Source: DATDMG01 sp036518955 (GTDB taxonomy: Bacteria > Actinomycetota > Actinomycetes > Actinomycetales > Kineosporiaceae). Taken from it: a stretch of DNA of 11,572 nt. A program made the translations under genes and the position numbers. The stretch is from NCBI GenBank assembly GCA_036518955.1, contig DATDMG010000084.1, forward strand, positions 1-11,572, read 5' to 3'. The notes beneath the pieces are model-generated. The model ran no database searches and was not told where the DNA came from. It saw only the letters and a program-made list of their open reading frames with translations. This document shows, piece after piece, positions 6,175-11,572 of the stretch (positions are counted from its first letter, which is position 1; each line of letters begins with the position of its first letter).

Positions 6175-6189
6175 ATCGTGTCCACCACC

Positions 6190-8820
6190 TCATGCGCCGT
6201 CGCCGTCCGGGGGGTTCTCGTACGTCACGGCGAGCTCGCCCTGGGCCAGGTCGACGTGGACGACCGCGCCGTCACGGGCGTCGCCGGCCAGCAGCGCCCG
6301 GCCCACCCGGGTCTCCACCTGGCGTGCGATGTACCGGCGCAGCGGTCGTGCCCCGTACACCGGGTCGAAGCCCTGCTGGGCGATCCAGCGGCGTGCGGCC
6401 TCGGTGACGTCGAGGGTCATCCGGCGCTCGGCCAGCCTGGCGCGCAGGTCGTCGAACATGAGGTCGACGACACGCTCGATCTCCCGCGGGGTGAGCGGCG
6501 TGAACAGCACGATGTCGTCGACCCGGTTGAGGAACTCCGGCGGGAAGTGCGCGCGCAGCGCCGCCATGACCTGGCTGCGGCCTTCCGGCTTGAGTTCGCC
6601 GTCCGGGGTCACCCCGTCGAGCAGGTACTGCGAGCCGATGTTCGACGTCATGATGATCACGGTGTTGCGGAAGTTCACGGTGCGCCCCTGGGCGTCGGTC
6701 AGCCGCCCGTCGTCGAGCACCTGCAGCAGGGTGTTGAAGACGTCCGGGTGCGCCTTCTCCATCTCGTCGAACAGCACGACGGAGTACGGCTTGCGCCGGA
6801 CCGCCTCGGTGAGCTGGCCGCCCTCCTCGTAGCCCACGTACCCGGGCGGCGCGCCGACCAGGCGGGACACGGTGTGCCGCTCCTGGTACTCGCTCATGTC
6901 GATGCGGACCATGTTCTCCTCGGTGTCGAACAGCGCGGCGGCGAGCGCCTTGGCGAGCTCGGTCTTCCCGACGCCGGTCGGGCCGAGGAAGATGAACGAG
7001 CCGATCGGACGGCGCGGGTCCTTGATCCCGGACCCGGCCCGGACGATGGCGTCGGCGACGGCCTGGACCGCCTCGTCCTGTCCGATCACGCGCTCGTGCA
7101 GGACCTGGTCCAGTCGCAGCAGCTTCTCCCGCTCGCCCTCCTGGAGACGGCTGACCGGGATGCCGGTCCACCGGGACACGATGGTTGCGATCTCGTCCTC
7201 GGTGACCACCTCGCGCAGCAGCCGCCGGCCGCCCTGCTTGCTCGACAGCCGCTCCTCCTCGGCGGCCAGCCGCCGTTCCAGGTCCTGCAGCCTGCCGTAG
7301 CGCAATTCGGCGGCGCGGCCCAGGTCGTAGCGGCGCTCGGCCTCGTCGGCCTCGCGGCGCACCTGCTCCAGCTCCAGGCGCAGGTCCTGCACCCGGCGCA
7401 GGGCCTGGCGCTCGGCCTCCCACTGGGCGTGCAGGGCATCGGCCCGGGCGCGCAGGTCGGCCAGCTCCTTGCGCAGGTCCTCCAGCCGTGCCTGGCTCGC
7501 CCGGTCGGTCTCCGTGGCGAGCGCGGTCTCCTCGATCTCCAGGCGCATCACCCGCCGGCTGAGTTCGTCCAACTCGGCCGGCATCGAGTCGATCTCGGTG
7601 CGCAGCATGGCGCAGGCCTCGTCGACCAGGTCGATGGCCTTGTCCGGCAGGAACCGGTCGGTGATGTACCGGTGGGACAGCACCACGGCGGCGACGAGCG
7701 CGCCGTCGGCGATCTTCACGCCGTGGAACACCTCCAGCCGCTCCCGCAGGCCCCGAAGGATCGAGACGGCGTCCTCCTCGGAGGGTTCGTCCACCAGTAC
7801 CGTCTGGAACCGGCGCTCCAGCGCGGCGTCCTTCTCGATGCGCACGCGGTACTCGTCGACCGTCGTCGCGCCGATCAGGTGCAGCTCGCCCCGCGCGAGC
7901 ATGGGCTTGAGCATGTTCCCCGCGTCCATCGCGCCTTCGGTCGCGCCGGCGCCCACCACGGTGTGGAGCTCGTCGACGAAGAGCAGGATCCGTCCCTCCC
8001 CGGCCCGTACCTCGGCGAGCACCGCCTTGAGGCGTTCCTCGAACTCGCCCCGGTACTTCGCCCCGGCCACGAGCGCACCCATGTCGAGGGCGAAGACGGT
8101 CTTGTCGCGCAGGCCTTCGGGGACGTCGCCGCGGACGATCCGCTGGGCGAGGCCCTCGACGATGGCCGTCTTGCCGACGCCCGGGTCGCCGATGAGCACC
8201 GGGTTGTTCTTGGTCTTGCGGGACAGGATCTGGATCACCCGGCGGATCTCGACGTCCCGTCCGATGACGGGTTCGAGCTTGTCGGCCCGTGCGTCGGCGA
8301 CGAGGTCCCGGCCGTACTTCTCCAGGGCTTCGTAGGCGACCTCGGGCATGGCGGAGGTGACCCGCTGGTTGCCGCGGATCGACGTCAGCGCCCGCAGGAG
8401 CGTGTCCCGGGTGATGCCCTCCTCGCGCAGGATCCGCCCGGCGGCCGTCTGGGGGCCCTCCTCCACCAGCGCGACGACGAGGTGCTCGACCGAGACGTAC
8501 TCGTCCTTGAGTCGTCTGGCCTCGCGGTCGGCGACGTCGACGAGGCGGCTCAGGCGCTGGGTGACGTAGACCTGCCCCGGTGCGGCTCCGGGGCCGGTGA
8601 CGCGCGGGCGGTGCTGCAGCTCGGTCTCCAGCCGCGTGCGGACCCGGTCCGGGTCGGCGCCGGTGCCGCGCAGCAGTCGCGGGGCGATACCCTCCGGCTG
8701 CTCCAGCAGCGCGAGCAGGAGGTGCTCCCCGTCGGCCTCGGTGTGCCCCAGGCGCAGGGCCTTGGTCTGGGCGTCGTGCAGCGCTTCCTGAGACTTCTGG
8801 GTCATCCGGTTCGGGTCCAC
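6190..8820 (-). CDS. clpB: ClpB ATP-dependent protein disaggregase
   Basis: An 876-residue ClpB, a normal length for the family. It forms a hexamer in the cytoplasm that threads aggregated proteins through its pore and hands them to DnaK for refolding. In order: a Clp N-domain (about 6-145), NBD1 with Walker A GDPGVGKT at 211-218, Walker B LLFVDE at 279-284 and a KYRGEF pore loop at 255-260; a long Arg/Glu/Leu-rich coiled-coil middle domain (about 410-530), which separates ClpB from ClpA and other two-ring Clps; NBD2 with GPTGVGKT at 613-620, GYVGY pore loop at 660-664, Walker B VVLFDE at 681-686 and sensor residues in MTSNIGS. The GTG at 8820 is chosen: GAGAGGG lies 5 nt upstream and only 2 nt separate it from the cbpM stop. 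An ATG five codons in is the alternative. It is the last gene of the dnaK-grpE-dnaJ-cbpM-clpB operon. Confidence 0.97.
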   Translation of the reverse strand: MDPNRMTQKSQEALHDAQTKALRLGHTEADGEHLLLALLEQPEGIAPRLLRGTGADPDRVRTRLETELQHRPRVTGPGAAPGQVYVTQRLSRLVDVADREARRLKDEYVSVEHLVVALVEEGPQTAAGRILREEGITRDTLLRALTSIRGNQRVTSAMPEVAYEALEKYGRDLVADARADKLEPVIGRDVEIRRVIQILSRKTKNNPVLIGDPGVGKTAIVEGLAQRIVRGDVPEGLRDKTVFALDMGALVAGAKYRGEFEERLKAVLAEVRAGEGRILLFVDELHTVVGAGATEGAMDAGNMLKPMLARGELHLIGATTVDEYRVRIEKDAALERRFQTVLVDEPSEEDAVSILRGLRERLEVFHGVKIADGALVAAVVLSHRYITDRFLPDKAIDLVDEACAMLRTEIDSMPAELDELSRRVMRLEIEETALATETDRASQARLEDLRKELADLRARADALHAQWEAERQALRRVQDLRLELEQVRREADEAERRYDLGRAAELRYGRLQDLERRLAAEEERLSSKQGGRRLLREVVTEDEIATIVSRWTGIPVSRLQEGEREKLLRLDQVLHERVIGQDEAVQAVADAIVRAGSGIKDPRRPIGSFIFLGPTGVGKTELAKALAAALFDTEENMVRIDMSEYQERHTVSRLVGAPPGYVGYEEGGQLTEAVRRKPYSVVLFDEMEKAHPDVFNTLLQVLDDGRLTDAQGRTVNFRNTVIIMTSNIGSQYLLDGVTPDGELKPEGRSQVMAALRAHFPPEFLNRVDDIVLFTPLTPREIERVVDLMFDDLRARLAERRMTLDVTEAARRWIAQQGFDPVYGARPLRRYIARQVETRVGRALLAGDARDGAVVHVDLAQGELAVTYENPPDGDGA

Positions 8821-8822
8821 GG

Positions 8823-9146
8823 TCACCCTCTCGTGGGTCGGGTCCGCGCCTGCCCGGTTCGGCGCGCGGACTCCTCCAGTTCGGCGATGCGGTCGAGCAG
8901 GTCCATCACGAGACCGACGGCGGCGTAGTTGAGGCAGAAGCCGGCCCGCAGGCGCTGGATCCGGGCCGCCACCGCCAGCTCCCCCGGGGAGAGCCACAGG
9001 CCACCGGTCGGGTCCCGGCTCGCCTCGAGCAGGCCCAGGGTGACCAGGCGCCCCACGAACCCGGGGTGCAGACCCGCGGCCCGCGCGAACGAGTCCAGAT
9101 CGAGGCGGCGCGTCACCGCCCGCTGCCGGACCAGGGTGTAGGTCAC
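8823..9146 (-). CDS. cbpM: CbpM-type MerR-like chaperone modulator
   Basis: The protein has 107 residues, the usual CbpM length. Residues 17-40 (LDSFARAAGLHPGFVGRLVTLGLL) form the MerR-like winged-helix start. The remainder (about 56-92) contains the CbpM-type helices (RIQRLRAGFCLNYAAVGLVMDLLDRIAELE spans 62-91) aligning with the L-x-L-D-x-x-G-x-x-x-x-L-x-L-M-D-x-I pattern of Escherichia coli CbpM. CbpM binds the J-domain of CbpA and inhibits its co-chaperone activity, so it is a protein-level modulator rather than a proven DNA-binder. HspR, the MerR-type repressor often found here in actinobacteria, is longer and has a different C-terminus (L-x-Q-Y-D-R-L-G-L-V-x-P core), which is absent. The GTG start at 9146 has a perfect AGGAGG 5 nt upstream and lies 2 nt after the dnaJ stop. 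The longer open frame to 9398 is antisense-like noise over dnaJ. Confidence 0.85.
   Translation of the reverse strand: MTYTLVRQRAVTRRLDLDSFARAAGLHPGFVGRLVTLGLLEASRDPTGGLWLSPGELAVAARIQRLRAGFCLNYAAVGLVMDLLDRIAELEESARRTGQARTRPTRG
8826..8832 (-). promoter_or_regulatory. Ribosome-binding site of clpB
   Basis: GAGAGGG on the minus strand within the last codons of cbpM, 5 nt before the GTG at 8820. It supports the GTG over the in-frame ATG at 8805 and over the longer open frame extending to 8997. Confidence 0.7.
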
Positions 9147-9148
9147 CG

Positions 9149-10153
9149 CTACCTCCTCGGGTCGAAGGTCGAGGTCGTGGCCAGTTGCTCGAAGAGGCGC
9201 CGTTCGGCGTCCGTGAGCCGGGGAGGCACCATGATCCGCACCTCGGCGTACAGGTTCCCGGGCGTGCCGCGGGGGTTCGGCATACCCCGGCCGCGCAGGC
9301 GCAGCCGCCGGCCGCTGGAGCTGCCCGGCGGCACGGTCACCTTCGCCTCGCCGTCCGGGGTCTCCACGGGGACGCCGGCCCCGAGCGCGGCCTCCCACGG
9401 CGTCAGGGGGAGCAGGACGTACAGGTCGCGACCCTCGAGGCGGTACCGCGGGTGGGGGGCGATCCGGACGACGAGATACAGGTCGCCGGGCGCCGCACCG
9501 TTGGTGCCGCGGCCACCCTGCCCGGCCAGGCGGATCCGCTGCCCGTCGACGACACCGGCCGGGACGGTGACCTCGAACGTGCGCGGGCCGTCCGGACCGG
9601 ACAGGGTGATCGACCGCCGGCCGCCGTGGTAGGCCTCTTCCACGGTCAGCTCCAGCTCGGCCTCCTGGTCGGCACCGGGGATCGGAGCCCAGCCGCGCCG
9701 CGCGCGCCGGGCCCCGCCGAAGATCCCGCCGAACAGGTCGTCCAGATCGATGTCCTCGCCGATGCCGCTCGAGCCCGCAACCGATCCCGTGCCGCCGGAG
9801 CGGATCCAGACCTCCTCGTCACCGGGCTCGCGGCCGCCTCGGGTCCGCCGGCCCGGCCCGGCTCCCGCGCGTCCGCCCTCACCGGCCCGCGCGCGGGCCC
9901 ACGTCCGTGGGTCCACCCCCTCGGGCACCTGCCGGAAGTCCCGGCCGAAGGCGTCGTAGCGCCGGCGGGTGTCGGGATCGGACAGGATGTCGTACGCCTC
10001 GGAGACCTCCTTGAACCGCTCCTCGGCACCGGGATCGTGGTTGACGTCCGGGTGGTAGCTGCGGGCCAGCCGGCGATAGGCGCGCTGGATCTCCTCCTGC
10101 CCGGCGTTCCTCGGGACCCCAAGGATCTCGTAGAAGTCGCGGCCGGTCGCCAT
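9149..10153 (-). CDS. dnaJ: DnaJ-family co-chaperone, CbpA type (no zinc finger)
   Basis: A 334-residue J-protein that delivers clients to DnaK and stimulates its ATPase. The J-domain occupies residues 6-70 with the essential His-Pro-Asp at 34-36 (SYHPDVN). A Gly/Arg-rich linker with an acidic FGGIFGG end (about 90-150) follows, then two beta-barrel client-binding domains: CTD I about 162-235 (LELTVEEAYHGG...) and CTD II about 238-312 (YRLEGRDLYVLLPLTPWEAALG). There are no CxxCxGxG repeats, so it is a class B, CbpA-like protein rather than classical DnaJ. That matches the CbpM partner encoded directly downstream. The ATG at 10153-10151 shares one base with the grpE stop (TGATG), which indicates translational coupling; its own ribosome site is weak. 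Only the linker length is variable relative to relatives. Confidence 0.95.
   Translation of the reverse strand: MATGRDFYEILGVPRNAGQEEIQRAYRRLARSYHPDVNHDPGAEERFKEVSEAYDILSDPDTRRRYDAFGRDFRQVPEGVDPRTWARARAGEGGRAGAGPGRRTRGGREPGDEEVWIRSGGTGSVAGSSGIGEDIDLDDLFGGIFGGARRARRGWAPIPGADQEAELELTVEEAYHGGRRSITLSGPDGPRTFEVTVPAGVVDGQRIRLAGQGGRGTNGAAPGDLYLVVRIAPHPRYRLEGRDLYVLLPLTPWEAALGAGVPVETPDGEAKVTVPPGSSSGRRLRLRGRGMPNPRGTPGNLYAEVRIMVPPRLTDAERRLFEQLATTSTFDPRR
9152..9157 (-). promoter_or_regulatory. Ribosome-binding site of cbpM
   Basis: A perfect AGGAGG on the minus strand embedded in the two final Arg codons of dnaJ, 5 nt before the cbpM GTG at 9146. It is the strongest ribosome site in the operon and fixes the cbpM start. 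Confidence 0.85.
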
Positions 10154-10662
10154 CAGGGGACCCTGGTGGCCACCACCACCGACGCCGGCCGCAGCTGGCG
10201 CTCGCCCTCGCCGTAGGCGGGCCGCACGACGTGGACCACCGTCGAGGCCTGCACCAGCGGGTCCGGCACGGTCGCGACCGCCTCCTGGAGGGCCGGGTCG
10301 AAGGGCCGGCCGACGTCGTCACGACGGGGGAAGCCCAGCCGCTCCATGACGGCGAGGGCCTGGTCGCGCACCGCACGCACGCCGTCGACGAAGGAGCCCG
10401 GGGCGGACCCGGCGTGCTCCAGTGCCAGGTCCAGGCCGTCGAGCACCGGGAGCCACTCCGCGGCGGCGCGCGCCCGTGCGGTGAGCGTCACCTGCGCCGC
10501 GTCCCGGGCGACCCGCTTGCGCAGGTTGTCCAGGTCGGCGAGCGCCCGCCGCCAGCGGTCCTCCAGCTCCGCGACCCGGGCCTCGAGCTGCGCTGTGTCC
10601 GCCTGCGCTGTGTCCGCCTGCGCTGTGTCCGCCTGCGCGACGTCCACGGTCTCGTCCGCCAT
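10153..10662 (-). CDS. grpE: GrpE nucleotide-exchange factor
   Basis: The protein has 169 residues and is the nucleotide-exchange factor that releases ADP from DnaK. After a short acidic N-terminus carrying a five-residue tandem repeat comes a long helix (about 25-70, LEARVAELEDRWRRALADLDNLRKR) that forms the GrpE dimer stalk. The C-terminal beta head contains FDPALQEAV, a conserved P-x-x-V-x-x-V strand, and RQLRPASVVVA, all diagnostic of GrpE. The usual His in the H-E-A-V motif is Gln here, and the G-Y before the last strands reads P-A-Y; both are mild deviations. The ATG at 10662 is chosen because GTGAGG lies 5 nt upstream and 7 nt separate it from the dnaK stop. An upstream ATG at 10692 would overlap dnaK by 23 nt and has no ribosome site. 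It overlaps dnaJ by one base. Confidence 0.93.
   Translation of the reverse strand: MADETVDVAQADTAQADTAQADTAQLEARVAELEDRWRRALADLDNLRKRVARDAAQVTLTARARAAAEWLPVLDGLDLALEHAGSAPGSFVDGVRAVRDQALAVMERLGFPRRDDVGRPFDPALQEAVATVPDPLVQASTVVHVVRPAYGEGERQLRPASVVVATRVP
10588..10632 (-). repeat. Three perfect 15-bp tandem repeats in the 5' part of grpE
   Basis: The unit (plus-strand ctgcgctgtgtccgc) occurs at 10588-10602, 10603-10617 and 10618-10632, with a degraded fourth copy from 10633. Each encodes the pentad Ala-Asp-Thr-Ala-Gln (phase-dependent). Perfect DNA identity, including codon choice, points to recent slippage rather than selection for the peptide. Confidence 0.9.
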
Positions 10663-10667
10663 GGCTG

Positions 10668-10671
10668 CCTC
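10668..10671 (-). promoter_or_regulatory. Ribosome-binding site of grpE
   Basis: GAGG (within GTGAGG, 10673-10668) on the minus strand overlaps the dnaK stop and lies 5 nt before the ATG at 10662. It decides the grpE start. Confidence 0.65.
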
Positions 10672-11572
10672 ACCGGTTGGTGAACTCGGCATCGATCACG
10701 TCGTCGTCATGGACGCCGCCGACGTCGGACGCCGGGGCGCCGGCGTCTGCGCGTGCGCCCTGAGCCGCTGCGCCGAGCCCGTGGTAGACCTGCTGGAGCT
10801 CGGCCGTCAGGGATCGCAGCCGGTCCAGGGGTGCCTCGCCCTTCACGGCCTCGCGGGCATCGCTCACCAGCATCTCGGCCCGCGCGCGTTCGTGCGTCGG
10901 GACGACGTCCCCGAGCTCGCCCAGGCGGCGTTCCACCTGGTAGGCGACCGTGTCGAGCTGGTTGCGCGCGTCGATCTGCTCGCGCAGCCGCGCGTCCTCG
11001 GTGCGGTGCTGCTCCGCGTCCCTGATCATGCGCTCGACCTCGCCCTGGTCGAGGTTCGAGGTCTCGGTGATCGTGATCCGCTGCTCGGCGCCGGTGTCCT
11101 TGTCCCGCGCGGACACGTTGAGGATGCCGTTCGCGTCGACGTCGAACGTGACCTCGATCTGCGGTTCGCCGCGCGGCGCGGGCCGGATCCCCTCGAGCCG
11201 GAACCGTCCGAGCACCCGGTTGTCCGCGGCACGCTCCCGTTCGCCCTGGAGGACGACGATGTCGACCGCGGATTGGTTGTCCTCGGCAGTGCTGAAGGTC
11301 TCGGTGCGACGGGCGGGGATCGTGGTGTTCCGCTCGATGACCTTGGTCATCACCCCGCCCATGGTCTCGACGCCCAGGGACAGCGGAATGACGTCGAGCA
11401 GCAGGACGTCCCGCATGTCGCCCTTGAGAACCGCGGCCTGCACGGCGGCGCCGAGCGCGACCACCTCGTCCGGGTTGACCGTCATGTTGGGGTCCTTGCC
11501 GCCGGTGAGGCGCCGGACCAGGTTCTGCACCGCGGGGATCCGGGTGGAGCCGCCGACGAGGATCACCTCGTC
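10670..11572 (-). CDS. dnaK: DnaK (Hsp70) chaperone, C-terminal part
   Basis: The frame runs in from the right edge, giving about 300 C-terminal residues; the start and most of the ATPase domain lie outside. The visible part begins with the third Hsp70 signature (DEVILVGGSTRIPAVQNLV) and the end of the nucleotide-binding domain (NPDEVVALGAAVQAAVL). The linker DVLLLDVIPLSLG follows, then the beta-sandwich substrate-binding domain (GVETMGGVMTKVIERNTTIPARR through DVDANGILNVSARDK) and the helical lid. The tail ends DDDVIDAEFTNR, close to the usual DnaK D-x-V-I/V-D-A-E-F ending, so the C-terminus is intact. DnaK binds exposed hydrophobic peptides and cycles with the GrpE and J-protein encoded 7 bp and about 0.5 kb downstream. 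The promoter region, where HAIR or CIRCE sites would be expected, is not in the window. Whether this is the sole or a second dnaK copy cannot be told. Confidence 0.97.
   Translation of the reverse strand, partial: DEVILVGGSTRIPAVQNLVRRLTGGKDPNMTVNPDEVVALGAAVQAAVLKGDMRDVLLLDVIPLSLGVETMGGVMTKVIERNTTIPARRTETFSTAEDNQSAVDIVVLQGERERAADNRVLGRFRLEGIRPAPRGEPQIEVTFDVDANGILNVSARDKDTGAEQRITITETSNLDQGEVERMIRDAEQHRTEDARLREQIDARNQLDTVAYQVERRLGELGDVVPTHERARAEMLVSDAREAVKGEAPLDRLRSLTAELQQVYHGLGAAAQGARADAGAPASDVGGVHDDDVIDAEFTNR

Noticed and set aside
6033..6188. 52-residue N-terminal extension of the HdeD-type protein
   Set aside because: No ribosome site, Cys/Arg-rich non-membrane sequence, and AAGGGAG lies correctly before the ATG at 6032.
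8506..8526. HAIR-like half site CTTGAGT inside clpB
   Set aside because: Only the left arm matches; the expected ACTCAAG right arm after 7 bp is not present, and the position is within coding sequence.
6178..8928. A 916-codon plus-strand open frame opposite clpB
   Set aside because: It is fully antisense to an unambiguous ClpB with all motifs, is composed of His/Val/Asp/Leu-biased sequence expected from reversed GC-rich codons, and has no recognisable domain.
8821..8997. N-terminal extension of ClpB to 8997
   Set aside because: It would overlap almost all of the first half of cbpM's 3' end, is Arg/Pro/Gly noise, and the GTG at 8820 has a good ribosome site and places the Clp N-domain at the normal position.
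9147..9398. N-terminal extension of CbpM to 9398
   Set aside because: The extra 84 residues overlap the dnaJ 3' end and look like out-of-frame noise; AGGAGG marks the GTG at 9146.

Overview
This is a very GC-rich window with actinobacterial traits: GTG and TTG starts, a Ser/Pro/Ala/Gly-rich lipoprotein, a leaderless-type tetR promoter, and a dnaK-grpE-dnaJ-(MerR-like)-clpB cluster. The genus cannot be fixed from the sequence alone. Nine coding genes are supported. The two at the window edges are incomplete.

Layout. (1) 3-1625 (+): the 3' part of a gene for a protein with three carboxypeptidase-regulatory-like beta-sandwich repeats, a basic stretch, one membrane segment and a low-complexity tail. 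It converges on (2) 1712-2275 (-), a small lipoprotein; a 9-bp hairpin lies between them. (3) 2276-2576 has no gene but holds a striking array of four 16-bp tandem repeats. (4) 2577-4783 (-): a TetR-family repressor gene followed by an FAD-dependent oxidoreductase of the phytoene-dehydrogenase/PYROXD2 type. A 26-bp inverted repeat sits exactly on their junction. (5) 4784-4854: an AT-rich divergent promoter region with a likely TetR operator. (6) 4855-5349 (+): a four-helix DUF2834 membrane protein transcribed away from tetR. (7) 5454-6032 (-): a six-helix HdeD/DUF308 membrane protein. (8) 6190-11572 (-): a tightly packed chaperone operon in the order dnaK (its start lies beyond the window), grpE, a zinc-finger-less CbpA-type dnaJ, cbpM, clpB.

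How the genes work together. The right half encodes one complete DnaK-DnaJ-GrpE plus ClpB disaggregation machine. Its own J-protein modulator, CbpM, occupies the slot where many actinobacteria carry hspR. Junctions are 7 bp, a 1-nt overlap, 2 bp and 2 bp, so one transcript with translational coupling is likely. The HdeD-type gene follows on the same strand after a possible terminator and may have its own promoter. The middle third looks like a small self-contained regulon: TetR probably controls itself, the flavoenzyme downstream of it, and the divergent DUF2834 membrane protein. The substrate is unknown.

The most unexplained signals are the 16-bp intergenic array, the inverted repeat on the tetR/oxidoreductase junction, and the TetR-flavoprotein-DUF2834 unit. 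Three separate short tandem duplications (15, 16 and 15 bp) occur in the window; two are in frame inside genes.
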